Below are positions 19,673 through 27,616 of a stretch of 34,310 nucleotides of DNA, piece by piece. This DNA is from Clostridium sartagoforme AAU1 (GTDB taxonomy: Bacteria; Bacillota; Clostridia; Clostridiales; Clostridiaceae): the NCBI RefSeq assembly GCF_000401215.1, contig NZ_ASRV01000045.1:1-34310 (forward strand), given 5' to 3'. How positions within the stretch are numbered: the stretch's first letter is position 1; each line of letters starts with the position of its first letter. The notes beneath the pieces were generated by a model that saw only the letters and a program-made list of their open reading frames with translations, did not search any database and was not told the origin of the DNA. Position numbers and translations under genes: made by a program.

Positions 19673-19690
19673 TTATACTCTTACCCTCAT
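19673..19690 (-). CDS. Possible five-codon leader peptide MRVRV
   Basis: Upstream of the GH92 gene the transcript carries a perfect GGAGGTGAT ribosome site, six bases from an ATG that opens a five-codon frame, M-R-V-R-V-stop. This ribosome site is stronger than the one used by the GH92 gene 40 bases downstream. It could be a translated leader that tunes expression, or a chance leftover. No attenuator hairpin is visible between the two. Confidence 0.25.
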   Translation of the reverse strand: MRVRV

Positions 19691-19767
19691 CAATCACCTC
19701 CATCTTTTAATTAAATTACATTTGTATAACAGAAGATTAATTTAAAATTTTATGATTCTTCATCTAT

Positions 19768-19796
19768 ATAGTAATGAAAGCATTTACATTTTTAAA
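19768..19796 (-). promoter_or_regulatory. GH92 promoter with embedded cre site
   Basis: On the - strand TTTAAA (19791-19796) and TACTAT (19768-19773) are spaced by 17 bases, a moderate sigma-A promoter. The spacer contains TGTAAATGCTTTCA (19775-19788), which fits the cre consensus on both strands with one central change. CcpA bound there would block the promoter, so catabolite repression of the mannosidase is expected. Apart from this and the leader peptide, the 19633-19917 gap is AT-rich spacer. Confidence 0.55.
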
Positions 19797-19917
19797 GATA
19801 CAATTTTTGTAAAAATTTTTACATTTTAAATATATAGCTTTTTAAAAATTTTTGTGTTTTTTATATTATTGAAACTTTTAATTATACCTTCTATATAATA
19901 GCTATTTATAATATAAA

Positions 19918-19963
19918 AAAACAAGCTAAATTTAAATTTTATCACTTGAATTTAGCTTGTTTT
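19918..19963 (-). terminator. Terminator of the ROK kinase gene
   Basis: A 15-bp perfect stem (19918-19932 with 19949-19963, containing CAAGCTAAATT) starts 14 bases past the kinase stop. On the - strand it is followed by a run of six or more U residues. It could also stop + strand transcription. Confidence 0.85.
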
Positions 19964-19976
19964 ATATTTTATTATT

Positions 19977-20852
19977 TTATAACATTGCTGCTCCAATAAG
20001 CCCTGCATTATCCCCAAGTTGCGCTATTCTTATATCTACCATTGCTGGATCTGCCACCTTAGTTTTTGTACACTCAATAATTTTAGGTAATAAATAACTA
20101 TTATATATTAATACTGCTCCACCAATAACTACAGCTTCTGGATCTACTACAGCTATTATATTTGCAATACCAATTGAAATATTATCAATCCATTTATCTA
20201 TTATCTGAACAGCTTTTTCATCATTATTTTCATATAAATCAAATACATCTTTTGTGGTTAGTTTTTTCTTATACGCTTCTGATGCTATTCTGGCTATATT
20301 TACACCACTACACTGACCTTCTAACCCACCTTTATTTAATCCTCCTTGGCTATACTTGTCTTCATTTATTATCATATTATATATTTCTGCTGTTTGACTA
20401 TGTGCTCCATTTATAATCTTCTTATTAATAATTAAAGCCCCACCTACTCCTGTAGAAACTGTTATATAAAACACTGATTCACATTCCTTTGCGCTTCCTA
20501 CTAAACTTTCTGCAAATCCTGCTATATTAGCATCATTGTTAACCTTTACAGGTATGCTTAATTTTTCACTTAAATATTCTTTTATATTAAAGTTTTCCCA
20601 GCCCTTTAAGTTAACTGGATTTAATAATTTACCTATTCTCAAATCTAATGGTCCCGGTGCACCTACCCCTACCTTTTCTATTTCATAATTGCTCCATTGA
20701 CCTTTTATTTGATTAACTAATTTATTCAAATTATATTCTGGCCCCTTTATTACCTCATTTTCAGTTTTAAATGTTTCTATTATATTTCCTTCTTTTGATA
20801 TTATTGCCGCTCTTAAGTTTGTCCCTCCAATGTCAATTCCTATTAAATACAT
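19977..20852 (-). CDS. ROK-family sugar kinase lacking the zinc motif
   Basis: This 291-residue protein has the ROK kinase fold: the ATP-binding loop DIGGTN (residues 7-12), a sugar-contact and catalytic motif NNDAN with Asp107, the second phosphate motif STGVGGAL (133-140) and the adenosine motif VIGGAVL. The family's zinc site is absent. The usual EIGHM reads EIYNM (Glu156 kept, His replaced by Asn159), and the usual CGCGxxGCLE reads GGLNKGGLE (170-178), with every Cys replaced. Zinc-free ROK kinases are known, for example the N-acetylmannosamine kinase of Staphylococcus aureus, so function is likely retained. Substrate is unclear: mannose (the product of the GH92 enzyme encoded next door), N-acetylmannosamine or glucose are options. 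It lies 102 bases after the MerR gene and may share its transcript. The ATG follows AAGGGGGAG. Confidence 0.85.
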   Translation of the reverse strand: MYLIGIDIGGTNLRAAIISKEGNIIETFKTENEVIKGPEYNLNKLVNQIKGQWSNYEIEKVGVGAPGPLDLRIGKLLNPVNLKGWENFNIKEYLSEKLSIPVKVNNDANIAGFAESLVGSAKECESVFYITVSTGVGGALIINKKIINGAHSQTAEIYNMIINEDKYSQGGLNKGGLEGQCSGVNIARIASEAYKKKLTTKDVFDLYENNDEKAVQIIDKWIDNISIGIANIIAVVDPEAVVIGGAVLIYNSYLLPKIIECTKTKVADPAMVDIRIAQLGDNAGLIGAAML

Positions 20853-20954
20853 TTTTAACTCCCCCTTATTATATACATATATTTTAAACTACCAAATATA
20901 CTTTTTAAAACATAATACTCCAGCCTATTGTAATTTGGTTTTATCTTATAAATA

Positions 20955-21716
20955 TCATAAATTTTCACAATGAAATATAATTGATTTGTAAAGAAAATCA
21001 CTTAAATCCTTATCGCTGAATTGATTAAGATATTTTTTAAATCTATTATCATATTTATAAGTACTTGCAATACATCTTAGTATATCTGTATCACAAGTCA
21101 TATATTTTTCTAAATAGCCTTTCCATTTTAAAACTAAGTTTTGAACCTTATGTGATGAAGGCGAATCATTAATATATCCTGCTAGTTCTTTAAATAAGCT
21201 TTCCATATTATTTTTAAACTCAATATTTAAATTAACTTTTTCATCTTCAGATAATTTTTCTATATTCTTTTCATATTCCTTATATTTTTCTGTTTCTCCA
21301 TATACTATCTTAGCTTCACGATTATATTGTTCTTGTAATGGTATAACTGTTGAATCATTAAATATATTTAAATTAAATAATTCTTCGCCTGCCAAATAAT
21401 CATCTAATGCATTAATAATTGTTTTTAATCGTTGTTCCTTTCGTCTCAATTTTCCATAATGCATTTCTAGTATTTTACTTTGTTCTTTTTTAGGAAGTTG
21501 CATAATATCTGATATTTCATTTAGAGTCAAATCCATTTCCTTTAAAAATAAAATAGTTTGAAGTCTTTCTAGATCGTTTATATCGTAAACTCTATAACTA
21601 TTTTTCGATTCTCGTCCTGGCTTTAATAAGTTTATTTTATCATAGTAATGTAATGTCCTTGGAGTTATCCCTGTTATTTGAACAACATCTTTAACTGTAA
21701 ATAATTCTTTCTTCAT
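20955..21716 (-). CDS. MerR-family regulator with TipAS-like effector domain
   Basis: This 253-residue protein has an N-terminal MerR winged helix (FTVKDVVQITGITPRTLHYYDKI, residues 6-28, then SYRVYDINDLERLQTILFLKEM). A dimerising coiled coil follows (about 75-115), and then a helical C-terminal domain of about 130 residues resembling TipAS, the part of TipA-type regulators that binds drug-like molecules. MerR/TipA proteins usually activate promoters with long spacers, and many act on nearby genes. It lies upstream of and in line with the ROK kinase gene; a direct role in sugar control is uncertain. The ATG follows AAAGGAG. The ligand is unknown. Confidence 0.88.
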   Translation of the reverse strand: MKKELFTVKDVVQITGITPRTLHYYDKINLLKPGRESKNSYRVYDINDLERLQTILFLKEMDLTLNEISDIMQLPKKEQSKILEMHYGKLRRKEQRLKTIINALDDYLAGEELFNLNIFNDSTVIPLQEQYNREAKIVYGETEKYKEYEKNIEKLSEDEKVNLNIEFKNNMESLFKELAGYINDSPSSHKVQNLVLKWKGYLEKYMTCDTDILRCIASTYKYDNRFKKYLNQFSDKDLSDFLYKSIIFHCENL

Positions 21717-21879
21717 TTCAAACTCCTTTCTTTATTGTAGTTTCAAATTTTAATATACTAATTTTCAAATTAATTTCCATTATACATGATATTATTATAA
21801 TCTAAATTAATAAAATTCATAGTAAAACCATTAATTTTTAATATTCTTTTTTATATAATCTCTTAAAGTATAAAAAACA

Positions 21880-21930
21880 CTCCCCTTATAATAGACACTT
21901 TATTATTTTATATGTCTATTATAAGAGGAG
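21880..21930 (-). terminator. Terminator of the DUF2249 gene
   Basis: A long stem (21880-21897 with 21913-21930) with one internal mismatch, containing CTTATAATAGACA on one arm, starts 16 bases past the DUF2249 stop. On the - strand it is followed by TGTTTTTTATA. Confidence 0.85.
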
Positions 21931-21945
21931 CATATCATATGAATA

Positions 21946-22179
21946 CTATTTCTTTTTAATAGCTACACGCCATACTTCTGGGCCTTGTTCAAGGTATTCC
22001 CATTCAAATTGTTCAGTGTACTCTGCTAAAAATTGATAATGTAGTGGTTTTGGATCATGGTCATTTAATAACTCCATTTCTTCTCCACTCTTTAGATTAT
22101 TAAAAGTATCAAATATTACAGCATGTTTTTCCTTTGGTGAATATATACGTGCATCTACTTGTGCATTAAATCTTGACAT
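21946..22179 (-). CDS. DUF2249 domain protein
   Basis: This 77-residue soluble protein ends with the DUF2249 signature block, NDHDPKPLHYQFLAEY followed by FEWEYLEQGPEVWRV. The ATG at 22179 (MSRFNAQVDARIY) follows GGAGG at eight bases. A longer reading from a TTG at 22194 would place the ribosome site inside the gene and is not used. The biochemical role of DUF2249 is not established. It is a single-gene unit with its own terminator and a CRP/FNR-type site at activating distance, which suggests control by redox, nitric oxide or another CRP-family signal. Confidence 0.85.
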   Translation of the reverse strand: MSRFNAQVDARIYSPKEKHAVIFDTFNNLKSGEEMELLNDHDPKPLHYQFLAEYTEQFEWEYLEQGPEVWRVAIKKK

Positions 22180-22216
22180 AGTTTCTACCTCCAATAATAT
22201 AGTTTATAGGTTATAT

Positions 22217-22258
22217 ATTATATCTAAATATAGAATTTTTATGTGATTTCAATCACAT
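22217..22258 (-). promoter_or_regulatory. CRP/FNR-family operator with a class II promoter
   Basis: ATGTGATTTCAATCACAT (22241-22258) is a palindrome with 8-bp perfect arms and carries the CRP/FNR half-sites TGTGA-N6-TCACA. On the - strand a TATAAT -10 box (22217-22222) follows, which predicts a start near 22208-22209. The operator centre is then about 41 bases upstream, the classic position for class II activation, and there is no good -35 box. Confidence 0.7.
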
Positions 22259-22407
22259 ATATAGCTATAAATAGTTTAATTTTAAGATTTAAGATTTAAA
22301 AGCTATTGAATTTTTTCTCAAAAAATAAAACTCCTTGGTATTTATTATAGGTATAAAGAAAATAACAAAATTACCATTTAATAATTGTATAACCTTTAAA
22401 ATATTTA

Positions 22408-22436
22408 TTGATTTTAGGTATAAATCATATTAAAAT
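22408..22436 (+). promoter_or_regulatory. Promoter of the YjiH-like gene
   Basis: TTGATT (22408-22413) and TAAAAT (22431-22436) are 17 bases apart on the + strand, about 45 bases before the chosen start codon. The rest of the 22180-22482 gap is AT-rich and holds only the divergent DUF2249 promoter and its operator. Confidence 0.55.
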
Positions 22437-22482
22437 AGAATTCGCTGTATAAATATTAATTTTTATGTATAAAGGAGAAACA

Positions 22483-23847
22483 ATGAATAATACATTAAAT
22501 AAAGATAGATCTTCACTAAAATCCTCATTATTTTTTATTATTCCATCTTTAATGGGGATAATTTTATTTATATTTCCAATTAAATTTCAAGGAAATATAA
22601 CAATACCTGTTGCAATATTATCTAATTTATTAGCTAATATTCTTCAAAACTGGTTAACTTCTATAATAACCTTAACAGTTTGTATTTCTACATTAATAAG
22701 CATAATAGCAAAAATATTTAAACCAAACTTTATTGTAAAAAGCGAATTTTTAAATAATTTATTTAATGTAGGCCCACTTTGGCTACTTGCTCGACTAATA
22801 GGTACTATATTTTGTGTTTTAACTTTGTTTAACCTTGGGCCTAAAGCTATAATTAGTGACATAACTGGATCTTTCGTATTAAATGATTTACTTACAATAT
22901 TGTTTACTATATTCTTCTTTGCAGGATTATTATTACCATTACTTTTAAACTTCGGATTATTAGAATTTTTTGGGACAATGCTTACTAAAGTTATGAGACC
23001 AATTTTTAGGCTTCCAGGTCGTTCTTCTATTGATTGCATAACATCATGGCTTGGAGATGGAACTCTTGGAGTAATGCTGACAAGCAAGCAATATGAAGAA
23101 GGATTTTATTCTAAAAGAGAAGCAGTTATAATTGGTACAACCTTTTCTGCTGTATCAATAACCTTTAGCTTAATTGTAATAGACACTGTTGGATTAGCTC
23201 ATTTATTTATTCCATTTTATTTAACAGTTAGTCTTTCTGGAGTTATTGCAGCAATAATACTTCCTAGAATATATCCGTTAAACAAGATACCTGATACATA
23301 TTATAACGGTCAAGAAGGAAATGCAGATGAATCAGTTCCAAAGGGATATAATTCTCTTTCATGGGGATATGAAAAGGCTTTAGAAAAAGCTTCTGAAAAC
23401 TCTGATATAAAGGAATTTTTTATAGATGGATTTAAGAATGTACTAGATATGTGGTTTGCAGTGCTTCCAGTTGTTATGGCAATGGCTACTTCAGCATTAA
23501 TAATAGCTGAATATACTTCTGTATTTCAAGTTTTAGGAACACCATTTATACCATATTTAAAACTTTTAGGAATTCCTGAAGCTGCTCAAGCATCTCAAAC
23601 TTTAGTTGTTGGTTTTGCTGATATGTTGCTTCCATCTGTTTTAGCAGCAAATACTATAACTAGTGAAATGACAAAATTTATAGTTGCTTGTACTTCAGTT
23701 TCTCAATTAATATATATGTCTGAAGTAGGCGGAGTGCTTCTTGGTTCAAAAATACCAGTATCATTTAAACAACTAGTAATATTATTTATAGAAAGAACTC
23801 TTATTACACTTCCTATAATTGTTATAGTTGCTAATATATTATTTTAG
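22483..23847 (+). CDS. YjiH family membrane protein (nucleoside-recognition/gate domains)
   Basis: This 454-residue integral membrane protein has about 10 hydrophobic segments. It contains two gate-type (nucleoside recognition) regions, with the YjiH-like block SIDCITSWLGDGTLGVMLTSKQYEEGFYSKREAVIIGTTFSAVS split around residues 180-225 and a second copy near residues 330-420 (SQTLVVGFADMLLPSVLAANTI). Proteins of this family are thought to transport small solutes, but the substrate is not established. The ATG at 22483 follows AAAGGAG at five bases. An upstream in-frame ATG at 22465 would put that ribosome site inside the gene. It is the only complete gene on the + strand, monocistronic, with its own promoter and a shared terminator. 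Confidence 0.85.
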   Translation: MNNTLNKDRSSLKSSLFFIIPSLMGIILFIFPIKFQGNITIPVAILSNLLANILQNWLTSIITLTVCISTLISIIAKIFKPNFIVKSEFLNNLFNVGPLWLLARLIGTIFCVLTLFNLGPKAIISDITGSFVLNDLLTILFTIFFFAGLLLPLLLNFGLLEFFGTMLTKVMRPIFRLPGRSSIDCITSWLGDGTLGVMLTSKQYEEGFYSKREAVIIGTTFSAVSITFSLIVIDTVGLAHLFIPFYLTVSLSGVIAAIILPRIYPLNKIPDTYYNGQEGNADESVPKGYNSLSWGYEKALEKASENSDIKEFFIDGFKNVLDMWFAVLPVVMAMATSALIIAEYTSVFQVLGTPFIPYLKLLGIPEAAQASQTLVVGFADMLLPSVLAANTITSEMTKFIVACTSVSQLIYMSEVGGVLLGSKIPVSFKQLVILFIERTLITLPIIVIVANILF

Positions 23848-23898
23848 CTAAAACTCTTATTTATTTATTATCTATTAAAAAATAACTTTTAATAAAAG

Positions 23899-23929
23899 TA
23901 AGGCAGATTCGTATTATGAATCTGCCTTA
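23899..23929. terminator. Shared terminator between convergent genes
   Basis: A 12-bp perfect stem (23899-23910 with 23918-23929, arm TAAGGCAGATTC) with a seven-base loop lies between the ends of the YjiH-like gene (+) and the dehydratase gene (-). Both flanks are T-rich in the sense of reading, so it probably serves both. Confidence 0.8.
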
Positions 23930-23947
23930 TGCTTTCCTATTTAAGTT

Positions 23948-25129
23948 TTAATTTAACTCGCAGTTACACCAAATTTCTTGATTGTGATATATTGCGAAAT
24001 CATCAAACCCATATAATTCAGCTTTTGTTTTCTTACCATTACATACATCTACTAACATTTCAAATAACTCTTTTCCAAGCTCATCTAGCTTTTTAGTTCC
24101 TTCGATTACACCAGATGTATCCATATCTATGTTATCCTCCATGTTTGCAAATGTAACTTTATTTCCTGTGATTTTGATTACAGGAATTAATGCATTTCCA
24201 ATAGGTGTTCCTCTACCACTTGTGAATACGCAAACTTGAGCACCACCTGCAACCATTCCCGAAACTGATTCTATGTCATATCCTGGAGTATCCATTATAA
24301 CAAAACCTTTTTCTTTTGGAATTGATGCATATTCAACTACTTCATTTATTGATGTAGAACCACCTTTACTAATACCACCAAGTGCTTTTTCTTCTAAAGT
24401 ACTTAGCCCACCCTTCATATTTCCTGGTGTTGGGTTTGCTCCCCTAACATCTATTCCAGTTTCTATGAATTGATTTTCTAAATCTTTTATAATCTTATAA
24501 ATGTCATCTTTTACTTTTTCGTTCTTAGCTCTTCTGCCTAATATATGTTCAGTTCCAATTAATTCAGTAGTTTCACCTAAAATTACAGTTCCACCATTTT
24601 CTATTAATCTATCACTACATTTACCTAATGTAGGGTTTGCAGCTAATCCAGATGTTGCATCTGATCCACCACAGTTTGTAGCTAATACTATGTTTGATAA
24701 ATCAACATATTCTCTTTCCACTTTAGACATTTCTTCTGCCATGTTTCTAGCTAGCTTTACTCCAGCTTCAATTGCCTTTAATGTACCACCTTGATCTTGA
24801 ATAGTAATTACTTCTAAAGGCTTAGGGCTGTTTTTTCTTATTTCTTCTGCTAGTTCATATGGCTTAGTAGTTTCGCAGCCAAGTCCAACTAATATTGTGC
24901 CGTAAACATTAGGATTAGAAGCTAAATTTATTAAAGATCTTCTCATAATTTCTATTCCTTTGCCAATTTGGCCACAACCCTTAACATTAGGAATAGCTAC
25001 AGCACCTTCTACTTGTGCTGCTATTCTTTCAACAGTCCCATTTGCACAACCTACAGTTGAAAGAATAAGAACTTTATTTCTAATTCCTATTTTTCCATCT
25101 GGTCTAACATAACCTTTTATCTTCATCAT
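23948..25129 (-). CDS. UxaA-type sugar-acid dehydratase, large subunit
   Basis: This 393-residue protein matches the C-terminal catalytic part of altronate/galactarate dehydratases (UxaA/GarD family). Recognisable blocks are KGYVRPDGKIGIRNKVLIL near the start, the Cys-bearing GCGQ and GLGCET, NCGGSDATSGLAANP, and NPTPGNMKGGLSTLEEKALG followed by GFVIMDTPGYD. The family removes water from a sugar acid to form a 2-keto-3-deoxy acid and uses a divalent metal. Here the SAF domain is encoded separately just upstream, and the two genes overlap by four bases (ATGA), so the subunits are made together. It is the last gene of the PTS operon. Known family substrates are altronate, galactarate and sulfolactate (two-subunit SuyAB). 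The aldolase and PTS context argues for a phosphorylated hexonate, which is an inference. Confidence 0.85.
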   Translation of the reverse strand: MMKIKGYVRPDGKIGIRNKVLILSTVGCANGTVERIAAQVEGAVAIPNVKGCGQIGKGIEIMRRSLINLASNPNVYGTILVGLGCETTKPYELAEEIRKNSPKPLEVITIQDQGGTLKAIEAGVKLARNMAEEMSKVEREYVDLSNIVLATNCGGSDATSGLAANPTLGKCSDRLIENGGTVILGETTELIGTEHILGRRAKNEKVKDDIYKIIKDLENQFIETGIDVRGANPTPGNMKGGLSTLEEKALGGISKGGSTSINEVVEYASIPKEKGFVIMDTPGYDIESVSGMVAGGAQVCVFTSGRGTPIGNALIPVIKITGNKVTFANMEDNIDMDTSGVIEGTKKLDELGKELFEMLVDVCNGKKTKAELYGFDDFAIYHNQEIWCNCELN

Positions 25130-25407
25130 AATACCATCACACTTTCTATGTTATTTATATGAACATGCTTGCCTAAGCTTATGTCTTCTGTTGCTTTTCC
25201 TATTATTTCACTATATTTATAAATTTCCTCTTCTTTTTTAATTTCTTTTACAGCTATTTTATGATATAAATCAATATCATCAACTGCTATAATTTCTTTA
25301 TAGCTTTCTCCAGTAAGGGATATACTAACAATATCTCCACTATTAACATGATCCAATACAACTGCTACATTATCTTTTTCATCCATTAATAATGCTCTCT
25401 TTTGCAT
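25126..25407 (-). CDS. UxaA-type dehydratase, small SAF-domain subunit
   Basis: This 93-residue protein is a stand-alone SAF domain, the N-terminal module of altronate/galactarate dehydratases, with the motifs DNVAVVLDHVNSGD and the ISLGKHVHINNIE end typical of the fold. It partners the large subunit encoded next. The ATG at 25407 follows AAAGGAGGGG at good spacing; a longer frame opening at 25440 overlaps the EIIC stop region and would include the ribosome site, so I reject it. A two-gene UxaA arrangement resembles SuyA/SuyB and many Firmicute altronate dehydratases. Confidence 0.85.
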   Translation of the reverse strand: MQKRALLMDEKDNVAVVLDHVNSGDIVSISLTGESYKEIIAVDDIDLYHKIAVKEIKKEEEIYKYSEIIGKATEDISLGKHVHINNIESVMVL

Positions 25408-25426
25408 TATTTCCCCTCCTTTTTCA

Positions 25427-26815
25427 TTATATTTCGTCACTTGCTACTTCTGATAAATCATCTGATACTTCAGCTAAATTTATAGCTTTAGCTAATTCCT
25501 TCTTTTGTACAAGGAAGAATAATCCCCATACTACCGCACATACAGCTATACTAGTTACTGAGAATGATAGCAATTGAATTATACTAAATCCAGTAAATAA
25601 AGAACCAGCAGCAAAAGATGAAATTCCAACTGCACCATCTGGTAAAGTATTACCTAATGATAGATATACATTTGTAATTAATGGTGATGTAATTGTTCCA
25701 GCTATTAAAATCTGAGCAATAACAACTATACCTATTAAAAGTGTTTTTAATACATTACCATGTACAAGTGCAACAATAAGAATCATTCTAAATGTTATAG
25801 AAGTTAAATCAGCAAATGGCATCATACGGTTTCCTGGTAAAACAGCTGCAATTAATACTGTTAAAGGTATTAATATTAAAGAAACTGTTAATACTGATGG
25901 GTGCCCAATTGCTACTGCTGCATCTAGTCCTAAGTACACTTCTCTACCTTTAAGGTGCTTTTCTAAGAATATCTTACTTGAATCTTGAATTGCAGATAAA
26001 CCATCTACTAAAATTGAAACAATCTTTGGTAAAATAATCATAACTGCTGATAAGTTCATTGCTAATCCAAGTGTCTCTTTAAGTGGATACTTAGCTACAA
26101 TTCCAATACCTGCACCTATAATAAGTGCCATAATTGCTGGTTCCCCTATAGGCCCTAAATACTTTTGAAGTGAATCAAATTTAAGATTAGATTTTCTTAC
26201 AAAAGGAATCTTATCTAATAAATAATTAAGTGGAACTCCTAAAACTAATGGTGCTAACGCTGAATTTGTTGGCAATGAAATTCCCTCTAGTCCATAGAAT
26301 TTTTGAACTAGTGGTGCTGACCAGTCAGCAAGTTTGAATACCATAAAGGCCATAAGTAACATTCCAACAAAACCTAAAATAACATTTCCAGTAGCAACAT
26401 AAGTTAATACTCCTGCTGTTACTATGTGGTGATAATTCCAAATATCAATATCTAAAGTTTTGGTTTGCTTTAAAATAATTAAAACAATATTTGTTACTAG
26501 TATAAGTGGAATACCAACAATACCCATAGGTGTAGACCATATAGCTCCTGCTACTGCTCCCCAGCCTACATCAATTATATCTAGATTTAAACCCGCATTT
26601 TCTGACATTAGCTTAACAGCTGGTCCTAAGTTATCTGCTAAGAATTTTGTCATTAAATTGATACCAATTAAAGCTATCCCAATAAAAACAGCTGATCTGA
26701 AAGCCCTATCAACTTTAGTACCTAAAATTAATGCGATAAAAAATATTAATATTGGTAATACTATATAAGATCCTAATGACATTACATATTGAAAAAATTC
26801 TGCTATAGCCTGCAT
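25427..26815 (-). CDS. PTS EIIC component, galactitol (Gat) family
   Basis: This 462-residue membrane protein has about 10-12 hydrophobic segments and the layout of GatC-type permeases. It starts MQAIAEFFQYVMSLGSYIVLPILI without a cleaved signal, and later shows WSTPMGIVGIPLILVTN, NYHHIVTAGVLTYVATGN and GHPSVLTVSLILIP. It forms the channel that imports and phosphorylates a sugar, polyol or sugar acid together with the separate EIIA and EIIB proteins. The family is known for galactitol and related polyols, but the aldolase and dehydratase genes beside it suggest a sugar-acid substrate here. It follows EIIB by 19 bases; the ATG follows AGGGGGG. Confidence 0.92.
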   Translation of the reverse strand: MQAIAEFFQYVMSLGSYIVLPILIFFIALILGTKVDRAFRSAVFIGIALIGINLMTKFLADNLGPAVKLMSENAGLNLDIIDVGWGAVAGAIWSTPMGIVGIPLILVTNIVLIILKQTKTLDIDIWNYHHIVTAGVLTYVATGNVILGFVGMLLMAFMVFKLADWSAPLVQKFYGLEGISLPTNSALAPLVLGVPLNYLLDKIPFVRKSNLKFDSLQKYLGPIGEPAIMALIIGAGIGIVAKYPLKETLGLAMNLSAVMIILPKIVSILVDGLSAIQDSSKIFLEKHLKGREVYLGLDAAVAIGHPSVLTVSLILIPLTVLIAAVLPGNRMMPFADLTSITFRMILIVALVHGNVLKTLLIGIVVIAQILIAGTITSPLITNVYLSLGNTLPDGAVGISSFAAGSLFTGFSIIQLLSFSVTSIAVCAVVWGLFFLVQKKELAKAINLAEVSDDLSEVASDEI

Positions 26816-26834
26816 TTTTATTTCCCCCTAACCT

Positions 26835-27122
26835 TTACTTTTTTATAAATTCTTCTATTTGTTTTAAAGCTGCTTCTTTTCCAACTCCTGTTAGGAATGG
26901 TAATCCCTTAATTACAGGAGCTGTAATATTACTTGGAATTTTAGCTCCAGTTGCCATTAATATTATAAGATCTACACTTCCAGGATAAGATGCAAGTTCA
27001 GTAACCTTTGCTTGGCTTACGGATACTTTAAGTCCTTTTGAGCTTAAATAATCTGTAACTATTTTATTTGCTACTGTTGATGTAGCAGCTCCCATTCCAC
27101 ATACTACTAAAATTTTCTTCAT
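26835..27122 (-). CDS. PTS EIIB component, galactitol type
   Basis: This 95-residue cytoplasmic protein begins MKKILVVCGMGAATSTVANKI. Cys8 in the P-loop-like VCGMGAATS is the residue expected to carry phosphate from EIIA to the substrate. The Rossmann-like fold and length match GatB proteins. It sits between the EIIA and EIIC genes, with a GGAGG ribosome site ten bases before its ATG. The protein also resembles the EIIB-like domain fused to the PRD activator of this operon, as expected for signalling through the same phosphate chain. Confidence 0.92.
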   Translation of the reverse strand: MKKILVVCGMGAATSTVANKIVTDYLSSKGLKVSVSQAKVTELASYPGSVDLIILMATGAKIPSNITAPVIKGLPFLTGVGKEAALKQIEEFIKK

Positions 27123-27139
27123 AATAATTTCTCCTCCGC

Positions 27140-27601
27140 TTAATTAAATTCTTTGTTTAATATATCTTTAACCTCTTCTTCTGAAGAACAAGACTCTAAT
27201 TTACTTAATATTTCTTGGTTTTGTAATACTTCCATTAATTTTTGTAATATAACAACATGATTATTTGGATCCTTTACAGCTAGCATAAACACTAACTTAA
27301 TACTAATCTCTTCTTCTGGATCATCCATACTATTAAAATTTATAGGCTCTTTTAAACTTGCAAATGCAATCCCTGGCTTATTTACATAAATAATATCTGC
27401 ATGTGGTATTGCAACTTTTATTTCGCCTTCAACATTTAAGCCTGTAGGAAAGTTTTCTTCTCTCTTAATAACAGCCGTTTTATATTCTTCGTTTACATAT
27501 CCTTCAGCATAAAGCTTGTCTCCAAGTAATTCTAAAAGACTATTTTTATCCTTTGCTTCTACGTTAACGAATATTGTATCTAAATCAATAAATTGTGCCA
27601 T
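27140..27601 (-). CDS. PTS EIIA component, fructose/mannitol (type 2) fold
   Basis: This 153-residue cytoplasmic protein has the EIIA type-2 fold. His67 in VAIPHADI is the expected phosphorylation site, preceded by the family block REENFPTGLNVEG. It takes phosphate from HPr and passes it to EIIB. In galactitol-type systems EIIA belongs to this same class. It follows the aldolase gene by 15 bases. A homologous EIIA domain, with FPHAG, is fused to the PRD regulator encoded upstream. Confidence 0.92.
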   Translation of the reverse strand: MAQFIDLDTIFVNVEAKDKNSLLELLGDKLYAEGYVNEEYKTAVIKREENFPTGLNVEGEIKVAIPHADIIYVNKPGIAFASLKEPINFNSMDDPEEEISIKLVFMLAVKDPNNHVVILQKLMEVLQNQEILSKLESCSSEEEVKDILNKEFN

Positions 27602-27616
27602 TGTTATTTTTCTCCC

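Noticed and set aside
19633-19917. Additional gene in the gap upstream of the GH92 gene.
   Set aside because: All frames over 20 codons lack ribosome sites; only the promoter, cre site and MRVRV mini-ORF can be supported.
22180-22194. Longer DUF2249 start (TTG, adding MEVET).
   Set aside because: The added codons are the GGAGG ribosome site itself; the ATG at 22179 is correctly spaced after it.
22644-23087. 147-codon - strand frame inside the YjiH-like gene.
   Set aside because: It is a complement of transmembrane coding with no ribosome site and no recognisable domain.
25408-25440. Longer start for the SAF subunit.
   Set aside because: It would overlap the EIIC gene end and absorb the AAAGGAGGGG ribosome site of the ATG at 25407.
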